Under the pieces are notes generated by a model. It saw nothing but the letters and a program-made list of their open reading frames with translations. It had not been told where the DNA came from and did no database searches. A stretch of 50,712 nucleotides of DNA from Archaeoglobus sp. UBA230 (lineage in GTDB: Archaea > Halobacteriota > Archaeoglobi > Archaeoglobales > Archaeoglobaceae): the NCBI GenBank assembly GCA_002507545.1, contig DAVR01000037.1, forward strand, positions 1 to 50,712, read 5' to 3'. A program made the translations under genes and the position numbers. Positions 31,668-40,378 of the stretch are shown piece by piece (the stretch's first letter is position 1; each line of letters begins with the position of its first letter).

Positions 31668-32528
31668 ATGGAACTGTTGGTTTTGCTGCTTGCAATCCTT
31701 CTTGATATCTTAATCTCTGAGCCACCCTTAGCCATTCATCCAGTCTCTTGGTTCGGTAAACTCATCTCTTTTTTTGAAAAACTTAAAATTTCAAATCCTG
31801 TTGCCGATCTCGTCTACGGGATATTTTCAACGCTTACAGTAGCTTTTTTCTCTCTCATACTTGTATTTGTTCCAATTCCTCAGCCTTGGAACTATATGTG
31901 GCATTCCTACCTTCTTTTCTCTGCAGTATCTATCAGAAGCATGATATCGCACGCTGAAAGGTGTGTGAGGGACGGAATTGATAGAAATGCAGTCCAGCAG
32001 ATTGTGAGCAGAAATACCGCAGAGCTGAATGAGGAGCAGCTTTGTTCTGCTGTGATAGAATCGGTGGCCGAGAACTATGTTGATGGTGTTGTATCTCCAC
32101 TATTCTATTTTTCAATTTTAGGGATTGGAGGGGCTATGGTTTACAAGGCTGTGAATACCTGTGATGCCATGATTGGGTATAGAATGGGGAGATATGAGCA
32201 TTTTGGCAAGTTTACTGCAAGGATTGATGACATTCTGAACTTTCTGCCTGCAAGACTTTCTTTAGTATTTTTCGAGTTGGTGAAAAGAGGGGCGTTAAGG
32301 TATGGCTTGGAAAAGAATGTCAAACTGAACGGATGTACAATTGCTGCCATGTCCTACGTTCTTGGTGTGAAACTTGAAAAGCCCGGCCATTACATGCTTC
32401 CGGGTAGAGATGCAGATGTATCACTCGTGCGGGAGGCCATCAAGGCATTCAGAGTGCTGAGCGCCATTGCTGTTGCGTTTTTCGTCTTTGTGACTGCAAT
32501 CCGGATAATGTTATTAACTCACCTATAG
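31668..32528 (+). CDS. cbiB: Adenosylcobinamide-phosphate synthase CbiB
   Basis: A 286-residue membrane enzyme that attaches the aminopropanol(-phosphate) arm to adenosylcobyric acid in cobalamin synthesis. Family blocks seen are ILISEPPLAIHPVSWFGKLI, QIVSRNTAELNEEQL, SVAENYVDGVVSPLFYF and KAVNTCDAMIGYRMGRYEHFGK. Four to six membrane segments are predicted. A TATA-like GATTAAATTTT at 31629-31639 lies upstream. No other cobalamin gene is in the window. Confidence 0.93.
   Translation: MELLVLLLAILLDILISEPPLAIHPVSWFGKLISFFEKLKISNPVADLVYGIFSTLTVAFFSLILVFVPIPQPWNYMWHSYLLFSAVSIRSMISHAERCVRDGIDRNAVQQIVSRNTAELNEEQLCSAVIESVAENYVDGVVSPLFYFSILGIGGAMVYKAVNTCDAMIGYRMGRYEHFGKFTARIDDILNFLPARLSLVFFELVKRGALRYGLEKNVKLNGCTIAAMSYVLGVKLEKPGHYMLPGRDADVSLVREAIKAFRVLSAIAVAFFVFVTAIRIMLLTHL
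32511..32517 (+). promoter_or_regulatory. TATA box for the DHH nuclease gene, inside cbiB
   Basis: TTATTAA is centred 27 bases before the ATG at 32541, within the last codons of cbiB. It suggests a separate, leaderless transcript for the downstream gene. Confidence 0.4.
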
Positions 32529-32540
32529 CCCTTTGGAATA

Positions 32541-34619
32541 ATGAAATGCGATACCTGTGATGGCAAAGGTTACATCGAGATAGAGAAAGCATGCGAAATA
32601 TGCAGTGGCACGGGAAAGGCGAAAAGCTTTGATCCAAAACTGACAGCAGAACTTACAGATGAGCAGATAAAGATGTTTATGGACGGTATTTGTGGGGCTT
32701 GCAGAGGGTCAGGAACGGTCAAGATCATGCAGGTTTGTAAAGAGTGCAATGGAACAGGGAAGGCAGGAAGGTGTAAAATATGTGGGGCGAAGGTGATTGG
32801 TAATCATGAACTCTGCCCGTCATGCAGAAAGAAGCCTCATGCCTACAGATTGAGCAATAGCTGTGGACTCGAGGATGTCAGAATTAATAGGGTTTATCTG
32901 GGAAAAGTATCCGCTGTCACAGACATTGGTGTTTTCGTTAACCTGAACAAGAGGCTGAGGGGTTTGATTCACCGCAAAAATCTTGGAGGATTTAAATTCA
33001 GCGAGGATGATGACATTCTTGTTCAGGTTAGTGGGATAGGGTTGAGTGGAGATATAGACCTGAAGCCGGTTAGGATGGACGGTTTTGCGGTTGTTGATGT
33101 CTCAAAGGACGTTAAGAGGGTTGACATCTCAGAGCTTGAGAACTACACTGGCAAGATGGTCGAGGTTAGGGGAATGGTCACCCACATCAAGCTGACAGGG
33201 GGGCCAACAATTTTCACACTTCTCGATGGCAAAGCGAGTGTAAATGCTGCAGCATTCGAGGGGGGAGAAAGAGCTTACCCAGAGGTGAGAGTTGACGATG
33301 TTGTGAGGGTTGTGGGAATTGTAAAAAGGAGGGAGACGAAGCTTCAAATAGAGATTCTCGAGATGGAAAAGCTGCTTGGAGAGGAAGCTTATGAGATAAG
33401 AAAGAGAATTCAAGAGGAGATAGAGAAAGCATGTGAACCTGAATTCAAGGGCTTTCTTATTGAGAGCAAGGTTCTTGATGCGCTTAAGGATGACATGCTC
33501 CGAGTTGCGAAGGAGCTAAAGAAAGCCGTCTACGAGTCGAGACCGATAATCATAAGGCATCACTGGGATGCCGATGGCACCTGTGGAGGAGTTGCCCTTG
33601 AGAAGGCGCTGATTAATCTCGTTGAAAATGTTCACTCGGACAGCGATGCGAAATATTATCTGGTTAAGAGAAGGGTTTCAAGAGCACCCTTTTACGAGCT
33701 TGAGGATGTTGTGAGAGACCTCGACGAAAGTCTTGAAGACATGGAGAGGCATGGGGATAAGATTCCTCTTGTCGTTCTGGTGGACAACGGTTCGGGAATA
33801 GAGGATGTGCCGGCAATAAGGCAGTTTCTACTCTTCGGAGCGGATGTTATAACAATAGACCACCACTTTCCTGATGAGGAAGTGGATCGCTACCTGCTTT
33901 ACCACGTCAACCCCTACAAGGTTGGTGGAGACAGCAACTACACCTCTGGCATTCTGTGTGTTGAAATAGCCAGGATGATCTCCGACCTTGACATGAAACA
34001 CCTTGCTGCTATCAGTGTTGTAGGCGATAGGGCTGAGGGCGAAGTCGAGAAGTACGTTGATCTTTCTGGGAAGAGCAGGGAAGAACTTGCAGATATAGCC
34101 CTTGCAGTAGAGTATGAGGGATTTTATTTGAGATTTAGATCAGCGAGCCAGATTATGCATGAGATACTCGGCTTTGGCAGGCAGGACAGACATGTTAGGT
34201 TTGTTGAGATGCTTTCTGAATATGCAAAAGAGGCTATAGAGGAGCAGGTTAAGACCGCAATGGATGGTGTAAAAATCCAACTGCTACCCAACGGCATAGC
34301 CCTCGCAGCCCTTGATGTGGAGAACTATGCTAAGAAGTTCACATTTCCTCCACCGGGAAAACTTACTGGAGAGGTGCATGACAGGTTAAAGCAGAAATAC
34401 GATAGGATAGTGACAATTGGCTATGGCCCAGATTTTGCCGTGATAAGGAGTGAAGGAGTTGAACTTGACATTCCCAGACTTGTTCAGGAGTTGCGGGAGG
34501 AAATAGTTGCTGGGGTGGATGGAGGGGGACATCTGATTGTTGGTTCGATAAAGTTCGTTCAGGCGAAAAGGAAGGAGGTTCTGGCAAGGCTTGCAGCTAA
34601 AATTGGAAGCATTAAGTGA
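32541..34619 (+). CDS. Archaeal RecJ-like DHH phosphoesterase with DnaJ-type zinc fingers
   Basis: A 692-residue multidomain protein. Residues 1-95 hold four DnaJ-like CxxCxGxG repeats (C3, C18, C51 and C66 groups) and a further CxxC pair set (C78/C81, C92/C95). Residues 115-178 are an S1 RNA-binding domain, about 200-275 an OB fold (VEVRGMVTHIKLTGG), and 330 onward the DHH domain with HHWDADGTCGG, VVLVDNG and TIDHHFP. A DHHA1-like end has VDGGGHLIVGSI. This is the COG1107 architecture of archaeal RecJ-like exonucleases or nucleic-acid phosphodiesterases. The zinc fingers and S1 suggest it works on RNA or nascent nucleic acid, which is inference. Confidence 0.9.
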   Translation: MKCDTCDGKGYIEIEKACEICSGTGKAKSFDPKLTAELTDEQIKMFMDGICGACRGSGTVKIMQVCKECNGTGKAGRCKICGAKVIGNHELCPSCRKKPHAYRLSNSCGLEDVRINRVYLGKVSAVTDIGVFVNLNKRLRGLIHRKNLGGFKFSEDDDILVQVSGIGLSGDIDLKPVRMDGFAVVDVSKDVKRVDISELENYTGKMVEVRGMVTHIKLTGGPTIFTLLDGKASVNAAAFEGGERAYPEVRVDDVVRVVGIVKRRETKLQIEILEMEKLLGEEAYEIRKRIQEEIEKACEPEFKGFLIESKVLDALKDDMLRVAKELKKAVYESRPIIIRHHWDADGTCGGVALEKALINLVENVHSDSDAKYYLVKRRVSRAPFYELEDVVRDLDESLEDMERHGDKIPLVVLVDNGSGIEDVPAIRQFLLFGADVITIDHHFPDEEVDRYLLYHVNPYKVGGDSNYTSGILCVEIARMISDLDMKHLAAISVVGDRAEGEVEKYVDLSGKSREELADIALAVEYEGFYLRFRSASQIMHEILGFGRQDRHVRFVEMLSEYAKEAIEEQVKTAMDGVKIQLLPNGIALAALDVENYAKKFTFPPPGKLTGEVHDRLKQKYDRIVTIGYGPDFAVIRSEGVELDIPRLVQELREEIVAGVDGGGHLIVGSIKFVQAKRKEVLARLAAKIGSIK

Positions 34620-34691
34620 TTTGTGTTTTTATTTAACTACCGTGCTGCAGCTTCTCGAATTCTGGTGAGAGGTATTGAGCATTATTAATCA

Positions 34692-35657
34692 GTGGGAAAA
34701 CTTAATAAACCGGAGATGGCACTTTCACGGGGAAAAATGAGGAGGACAACGTTTATCGCAATAATGCTGTGTGGAATTCTGGCATATGGAATAAGCGTCG
34801 CCTACCCACCACTTGATGCACTCTTTCTGTCACTGATCTTCGGGGTTTTCTCGAACACGTTTTTTGATGGAGATTACAAGGAGGACGCTGAAAAATTCCT
34901 CTCAATAATGCTTCCGATCGGAATTGCAATGTACGGTGCCAACATCAAGCTAAATGCTGAATTGCCATCGAATTTCGTAGCAATGGCTGTGGTGTCAGCA
35001 ATCATGTTGGGAACCCTTGTTTATTTTTTCAGCAAATACGTATTCAGCCTCAATAACAGACTGTCTTTTCTGCTTTCATGTGGAACAGCCATATGTGGTG
35101 CATCAGCCATTGCAATCGTTGCATCACTGACCAAACCAAAAAAGGAGGAGTTCTCGTCTGCCGTCATTGTTATAACCATCGTCGGGCTGACAGGTGCAGT
35201 TATACTGCCCTACCTCTACAATGTTTTTCATCCGTCACTTGAGAAGTACGCACTACTGTGCGGGGCAACGCTACATCAAACAGGTCTTGTGGAGATTGCC
35301 ACCAAACCGTTTGGTGTTGAGGCTGTGAGAAGTGCATTGGAGGTAAAGAGTGTCAGAATTGCCTTGATCGCTGTTGTGGCATTCTTCACCTCAATATCCT
35401 ACTCCGAACATCGCTACTACGTGCCCTGGTATATAGCCGCATTTCTCGTGCTGTCTTACTTCTCCAGCTACTTACCCTCGGGCATACTCAGCGTTCTAAA
35501 ACCGGCGTCAACAATAGCATTCTCAATAACCCTCGCAGCAGTTGGTTTCTCGGTAAATATAAAGGACATACAGAACATGAGGCTCGACCCTCTCGTAGCA
35601 GCCTATGCCGGGTGGATTTGTGCATTTATTGTGGTTTTTGCGGTCGTGATATTATGA
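34692..35657 (+). CDS. YeiH-family (PF03601) membrane protein, short form
   Basis: A membrane protein of up to 321 residues with nine to ten hydrophobic segments. The YeiH signature is clear: MLPIGIAMYGANIKLN, SCGTAICGASAIAIVASL, CGATLHQTGLVEIA and a C-terminal AAVGFSVNIKDI. The family is named 'putative sulfate exporter', but transport of sulfate is not established for most members. The start is uncertain: GTG at 34692, ATG at 34716 or ATG at 34737; a TATA-like CTTAATAAAC at 34700-34709 favours 34737. Its stop overlaps the start of the sensor gene (ATGA), so transporter and sensor are co-translated. Confidence 0.85.
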   Translation: MGKLNKPEMALSRGKMRRTTFIAIMLCGILAYGISVAYPPLDALFLSLIFGVFSNTFFDGDYKEDAEKFLSIMLPIGIAMYGANIKLNAELPSNFVAMAVVSAIMLGTLVYFFSKYVFSLNNRLSFLLSCGTAICGASAIAIVASLTKPKKEEFSSAVIVITIVGLTGAVILPYLYNVFHPSLEKYALLCGATLHQTGLVEIATKPFGVEAVRSALEVKSVRIALIAVVAFFTSISYSEHRYYVPWYIAAFLVLSYFSSYLPSGILSVLKPASTIAFSITLAAVGFSVNIKDIQNMRLDPLVAAYAGWICAFIVVFAVVIL

Positions 35658-37747
35658 GGTCTATATTTGTCAAAATAGTGATATCCTCCCTGATAATCTC
35701 GACCATTTCAGCAGTGCTCTACACAATACTCCAGTTTCTGCCGGAATACTTCGCAATTGCATACGATTTCTACGTCCTAATCATAATTCTCGGAATTTCC
35801 ATGTTTCTCGCGGGAAGTATAACGGAGCCCCTCGAAAGATTGCGAAATGGATTCGAGTATCTGCTTAATGGTAAGTATATTCAGGTGGAGATAGATACAA
35901 GAGATGAATTCGAGGATATGGGTAGGTTCTTCAACAAAGTTGCGAAAGAGCTCATCGAAAGGGAGAAGATACTTCGAGAAACCGAAAAGAAATACAGGAA
36001 CCTCGTTGAGAACCTCAACGACTGGATTTTCGAGACTGACAATGATTTGAACATAATCTTCTCAAATATTAAAGGCTACGAGTTGTTCAGGGAGAAGAAA
36101 ATTATCGGACGGAATCTGAGAGATTTTCTTCTCGATGTGCCAGAAATAGGACATGACTCATGTAGTTTTGAGACTCACACGATCAGCGGTAGAATTTTCG
36201 AGTTCAGTCTTAATCCGCTCTACGAAGAAGGGAAAGTTGTTGGATTTATTGGAATAGGTAGAGACATTACAGACAGAAAGAGGGCTGAAGAAAGACTTGC
36301 CCATCTCGCCGCAATCACCGAACACACGATTGATGCTGTCGTTTCCTTGGACATAGACGGAAACATCGTGTCTTGGAACAAGGGTGCTGAAGCCATGTTC
36401 GGCTACAAGGCTGAAGAGATGATAGGAAAGAAGTTTACAATTCTTATGGCAGACGGTATGAGCGAGCAATGCAGAGAGAACTTCAGAAAGGCAATACTGG
36501 AGGGATACGCCAAGGATATAGAGACTGTAAGATTGACAAAAGACGGCAGGAAGATTATTGTTGATCAAACCCTCACATCAATCCACAATTCGAAAGGAGA
36601 GGTCACAGGATTTGTAGTCATAATGAGGGATATAACCGAAAAGAAGAAGAGCGAAGAGAAGCTCAAAAAAGCTTATGAAGAGCTTGAAAAGAGGACTGCG
36701 GAGCTAAAATATCTTGCAAATATAATCGGGAACTCAAACGAGGCTATATACTCTTTTGACATGGAAGGAAAGATAACAAGCTGGAATAAGGGTGCTGAGA
36801 ATCTGTTTGGATGGCAGAAATCTGAAGCCTTGGGAATGCACGTTAAGGAGCTTTTACCCGAAGATTTCGAAAAAGAAACCGAATACATAATCCAGAAAAT
36901 AAAGAACGGTATTCAGAACCTCTCGTTTGAGGGCAAGAGAAAACGCAAGGATGGAAGCATAGTTGATGTGGAGATAACAGCATCACCAATTCTTGAAAAT
37001 GACGAAATTTCGGGTATTTCGATGATTGTCAGAGATATGTCGTACAGAGTTAAATCCGAACAAGAATTGTTGAGAAGGATTCTGAAGTACAAGGTTGATA
37101 TCGGAAAGGTCTATCTGACAGACAACTTCGAACTTGCCCTTGACGTGCTGTCAGATATGGCAAAGGCCAGCTTTGTAGGGACAGTAATCACGAGAAGACT
37201 GCCGGAGGAGGTGAATGTTGACTGCAAGGTGCTATGGCTTTCAGAGAAGGAGGGCAAGGATACCATCCACCCTGACGCGACGACTATTGAGAAGACAATT
37301 CTCAACTTCCCGGCCAAGAACAACGTTGTTGTGCTTGAACTCGACTATCTCGTAACAAAAATTGATTTTGAGTCACTACTTTCGATGATCCAGCGTATTA
37401 GAGAGGACTTCTACATTCTCAAGAGAGGGGTCGTCATCTTAGTGGCAACACCGGGAATTCTGGATGCCACCCAGCTATCTCTCCTCAAAATGGAATGTAA
37501 TCAGCTGGAGAAGAAGAAGATAAAGCTATCTCCAGAACTTTACGAAATGCTCAGATTTGTATACATGAAAAACAAAACCGGAGAGAAACCATCCATAAAA
37601 GAGGCCATGGATGAACTTGGGCTTGCCAGAAACACTGTGAAAAAGAGGATAAAGCAGTTGAGGAGCAGGGGGCTTATCAACATTGTCAAGTACGGTAGAA
37701 CCAAAATATTAGAAGTTACCGAGGAGGGAAGACTGATATTTGACTAA
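35654..37747 (+). CDS. Membrane-anchored PAS/DUF835 protein with a C-terminal winged helix (one-component regulator)
   Basis: A 697-residue protein. Two membrane helices (about 4-27 and 33-55) are joined by only a few residues. A HAMP-like linker (54-105) follows, then three PAS domains (about 110-205, 215-330, 352-465), a DUF835 domain (about 478-615) and a winged helix (about 640-697: PSIKEAMDELGLARNTVKKR). No histidine kinase, cyclase or receiver is present. It therefore looks like a signal-sensing DNA-binding protein held at the membrane. The ATG at 35654 overlaps the transporter stop and is preferred to the frame opening at 35612. The lack of an external loop suggests redox, ligand or membrane sensing from inside. 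Likely targets are the flanking YeiH genes (inference). Confidence 0.85.
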   Translation: MRSIFVKIVISSLIISTISAVLYTILQFLPEYFAIAYDFYVLIIILGISMFLAGSITEPLERLRNGFEYLLNGKYIQVEIDTRDEFEDMGRFFNKVAKELIEREKILRETEKKYRNLVENLNDWIFETDNDLNIIFSNIKGYELFREKKIIGRNLRDFLLDVPEIGHDSCSFETHTISGRIFEFSLNPLYEEGKVVGFIGIGRDITDRKRAEERLAHLAAITEHTIDAVVSLDIDGNIVSWNKGAEAMFGYKAEEMIGKKFTILMADGMSEQCRENFRKAILEGYAKDIETVRLTKDGRKIIVDQTLTSIHNSKGEVTGFVVIMRDITEKKKSEEKLKKAYEELEKRTAELKYLANIIGNSNEAIYSFDMEGKITSWNKGAENLFGWQKSEALGMHVKELLPEDFEKETEYIIQKIKNGIQNLSFEGKRKRKDGSIVDVEITASPILENDEISGISMIVRDMSYRVKSEQELLRRILKYKVDIGKVYLTDNFELALDVLSDMAKASFVGTVITRRLPEEVNVDCKVLWLSEKEGKDTIHPDATTIEKTILNFPAKNNVVVLELDYLVTKIDFESLLSMIQRIREDFYILKRGVVILVATPGILDATQLSLLKMECNQLEKKKIKLSPELYEMLRFVYMKNKTGEKPSIKEAMDELGLARNTVKKRIKQLRSRGLINIVKYGRTKILEVTEEGRLIFD

Positions 37748-37905
37748 GTTTCTGCATAGTTTAATCGCCGATTATCCAATTTATTTTGCTTTAATCAAAA
37801 AATGAACTGTTTACACAGCTCTAAAAATTTAACAGAATTTGACACTTTAAGGTGGCAATATCAATAAGTTTTCTGTCACGAAATAGCTGTTTTTGAGGTG
37901 TTTTT
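37748..37905 (+). promoter_or_regulatory. 158-base leader and promoter region of the second YeiH gene
   Basis: Unusually long for this genome. It contains AT-rich TATA candidates at about 37820-37832 and 37861-37868, a GAGGTG ribosome-binding site at 37895-37900 for the ATG at 37906, and the partly symmetric CTGTTTACACAG (37806-37817) and TTTCTGTCACGAAA (around 37871-37884). ACAGCT at 37813 and AGCTGT at 37885 are inverted copies. Any of these could be a binding site for the regulator encoded just upstream; none is proven. Confidence 0.4.
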
Positions 37906-39333
37906 ATGTCGGATGAGGGTGAAAGAGTAGAGGTTGCTAGGGGTGTACAGACGCTCTGGAAGACAGAGGACTGGTGGGCTGTGTGGATGGCATTCATCGT
38001 GCTGGGAATAGCATTAGCATGTTACTACACCAACAACGTGCCCATACTGAAGACCCTCGCCGTTTCTGCACCTGGAAAATGGACTTCGTGGGATCAGGTG
38101 GCAGCCTACTACTCCGCCAACTGGGCAGGATACGTGGTTAACTTCCTCTTCTGGGCAGTGGTGTTCACGATAAGCAGCAAGATACTTGGATTCAAAGTAA
38201 GCGAGTTCTTGCCGTCGTTCATATTCGTGTACATTGTGTCAATTTTAATATTCTTAGTAGCGGCAAACGAGACAGCACACAATTACAACATCGAACCACC
38301 AATACTCGCCGTCATTCTCGGTCTAATACTCGGCAACGTCTTCAAGTTTCCGAAATGGATGGATGCGGGCTTCAGAGTCGAATACTATATAAAGACAGGT
38401 ATCGTCCTGCTCGGTGCTACCCTGCCATTCTCGCTGATCTACATGGCCGGCCCATATGTTATCGGACAGGCAGCAACAGTGGCAATAGCGGCATTTCTCA
38501 TAATCTTCTACTTGGGACAGAAATTCGGTCTTGATAAGAGAACCTCTGCCGTTCTCGGTGCAGGAGGTGCGGTTTGCGGAGTTTCTGCATCAATCGCAAT
38601 GGCAGCAGCTGTAAGGGCAAAGAAAGAGGACTACGTTCTTGGAATTGCGGCAGTCATCATCATGGCTATCGTGGCAATATTCCTTCTGCCCATAGCTGCA
38701 ATGTCAATGTCTCCACCAATGCACCCTGGTGTTGCCGGAGCGTGGATCGGTACATCAGAGTTTGCCGATGCTGCTGGATTTGCCGCTGCTGACTGGTACG
38801 GAACATGGTATGCCACCCACATTTCACAGTCCGTTGGAGGTGCTGACGCCCGTGACCTTGCATTGTGGGCATACACACTGATGAAGGTCATAGGGAGAGA
38901 CATCTGGATCGGTCTCTGGGCTTTCGTGATGGCCATAGTAGCAACCACGAGGTGGGAGGCGGAAGAGACTGGTGCGAGACCATCAGCTATGGAAATATGG
39001 TGGAGATTTCCAAAGTTCGTTATCGGTTTCCTCGCGGCATCCCTGCTGATAACTGCCGTTGTTGGTTCAGTGGACACATACACCTATCTCCACACGATGA
39101 AGCCAAATCTCATAGGACCGATAAAGACGATGAGAACGTGGACGTTCATATTCACGTTCTTCAGCATCGGTATGACTACGAGGTTCAGAGAGTTCGTAAA
39201 GTTCGGTGCAAGGCCATGGGCTACGTTCTTCATCGGTGCTTCGATAGTCATAGTACTTGGATTCATCCTGTCCTACTACGTCTTCGGACCGATTGCATGG
39301 GTCAGACTGCCAGAATGGGCACCGAAGATCTAA
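37906..39333 (+). CDS. YeiH-family (PF03601) membrane protein, long form
   Basis: A 475-residue membrane protein with 11 or more hydrophobic segments. The YeiH core is evident in KTGIVLLGATLPFSLIYMAG, LGAGGAVCGVSASIAMAAAV and the ending FIFTFFSIGMTTRFREFVKF. It differs from the short paralogue by a soluble N-terminal stretch of about 25 residues, an extra membrane pair and a large insertion (about residues 275-325, Ala/Trp/Tyr rich, HPGVAGAWIGTSEFADAAGF). The GAGGTG site gives a clear start. Codon use is rich in C-ending codons, suggesting strong expression. Substrate unknown: an oxyanion or sulfur compound would suit a sulfate reducer, by inference. Confidence 0.88.
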   Translation: MSDEGERVEVARGVQTLWKTEDWWAVWMAFIVLGIALACYYTNNVPILKTLAVSAPGKWTSWDQVAAYYSANWAGYVVNFLFWAVVFTISSKILGFKVSEFLPSFIFVYIVSILIFLVAANETAHNYNIEPPILAVILGLILGNVFKFPKWMDAGFRVEYYIKTGIVLLGATLPFSLIYMAGPYVIGQAATVAIAAFLIIFYLGQKFGLDKRTSAVLGAGGAVCGVSASIAMAAAVRAKKEDYVLGIAAVIIMAIVAIFLLPIAAMSMSPPMHPGVAGAWIGTSEFADAAGFAAADWYGTWYATHISQSVGGADARDLALWAYTLMKVIGRDIWIGLWAFVMAIVATTRWEAEETGARPSAMEIWWRFPKFVIGFLAASLLITAVVGSVDTYTYLHTMKPNLIGPIKTMRTWTFIFTFFSIGMTTRFREFVKFGARPWATFFIGASIVIVLGFILSYYVFGPIAWVRLPEWAPKI

Positions 39334-39355
39334 TTTTTCCAATTTTTTGATCGGT

Positions 39356-40270
39356 ATGTTCGGATACAGGTGTAAAGGAGAGATAAAGACCATCGAAGTC
39401 AGAGACGATCTGGTTGCAGTGGGATGCAGCGATGGCTGGATACATGTTTTCGATGGCGATGGAATTCTATGGAGCAAAAAGCTGACAGCAACTTACTACA
39501 GAGACCCGTACACTGACGTTAACGTAATATCTGCCGATATCAACGACAAGTACGTTGCCATAGGAACAGATTTCATGGACGGCAAAGTGTATTTGTTCAC
39601 GCTGGACGGAGAGCTTGTTTGGTACAAACAGTTCTTGTGCATCGTTGGCTGCTGGGAACGTCCAGAAGACATAGTTGCTGTTGCCGTAGATACAGACAGA
39701 GTTGCAGCATGTTCCGAATGGCTGAACGGAACCCTACACGTCATGGACGTGGATGGCAGAACTGTTGAAGAGAGAGACCTTGATGGATCCATTAAGGATC
39801 TGATAATGTGGAATGGAGCAGTAGTCGGAACTTCCAGAGCTCTGTATCTCAATGAATTGAAACTTAATATATCTGCTAACAAAATTTTGACACACAAAAA
39901 TGAGCTTTATGTGTCCAACGCTAATGGTGTGTACGCTGTAAACGGAAAAGCTGAGATGTTGTACAGCTGCCGACAGCCACTTATATCGGTATCAGATAAA
40001 TTCGTTGCTGTATATGACGGCATTAAGCTGAGTATGATATCAAAAAATGGAGATGTGATCTGGGAGATTATCCCAGACAAACAAATTTCAACACTCTACT
40101 GTGTCAAAGAGTGTGTTTATGCAGGCCACACAAATGGCATAGACATAGTAGAGGGGGGCGAGGTTACAGAAAAGATTCAGATTGACGGAGAACCCGTGCA
40201 CATCGGAAAAGTTGTAGTGTGCGTTGATAAGGAAGACGGGAGAGAGGTTAAGGTTTACAGGATGTTCTAA
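39356..40270 (+). CDS. Cytoplasmic beta-propeller protein
   Basis: A 304-residue protein made of seven or eight similar blades, each with a pattern like VAVGCSDGWIHVFDGDG or VAIGTDFMDGKVYLFTLDG and a closing W/Y strand (ILWSKKL, ELVWYKQF, VIWEIIP). Resembles PQQ-like or WD40-like propellers. There is no signal peptide, so it should be cytoplasmic and act as a binding platform. The frame is open to 39257, but the ATG at 39356, 22 bases after the transporter stop, is the only start that avoids a nonsense-like Ser/Arg-rich N-terminus. Probably co-transcribed with the long YeiH transporter. Confidence 0.8.
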   Translation: MFGYRCKGEIKTIEVRDDLVAVGCSDGWIHVFDGDGILWSKKLTATYYRDPYTDVNVISADINDKYVAIGTDFMDGKVYLFTLDGELVWYKQFLCIVGCWERPEDIVAVAVDTDRVAACSEWLNGTLHVMDVDGRTVEERDLDGSIKDLIMWNGAVVGTSRALYLNELKLNISANKILTHKNELYVSNANGVYAVNGKAEMLYSCRQPLISVSDKFVAVYDGIKLSMISKNGDVIWEIIPDKQISTLYCVKECVYAGHTNGIDIVEGGEVTEKIQIDGEPVHIGKVVVCVDKEDGREVKVYRMF

Positions 40271-40378
40271 GTTTACACCAATTTTTCTATTATGATTAGT
40301 AATCGAAATTTTTTGCTACGAGCTAATTTTTAGAAAACTTTTAATTCAATATGCATAGTGAAACATATCGGTGAAACC

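Noticed and set aside
36158..36568. Minus-strand open frame of 136 codons inside the sensor gene
   Set aside because: Antisense to the second PAS domain region, with no start signal and no recognisable family.
38631..39083. Minus-strand open frame of 150 codons inside the long YeiH gene
   Set aside because: A shadow of a well-supported transporter gene caused by its C-rich codon use; no promoter or family features.
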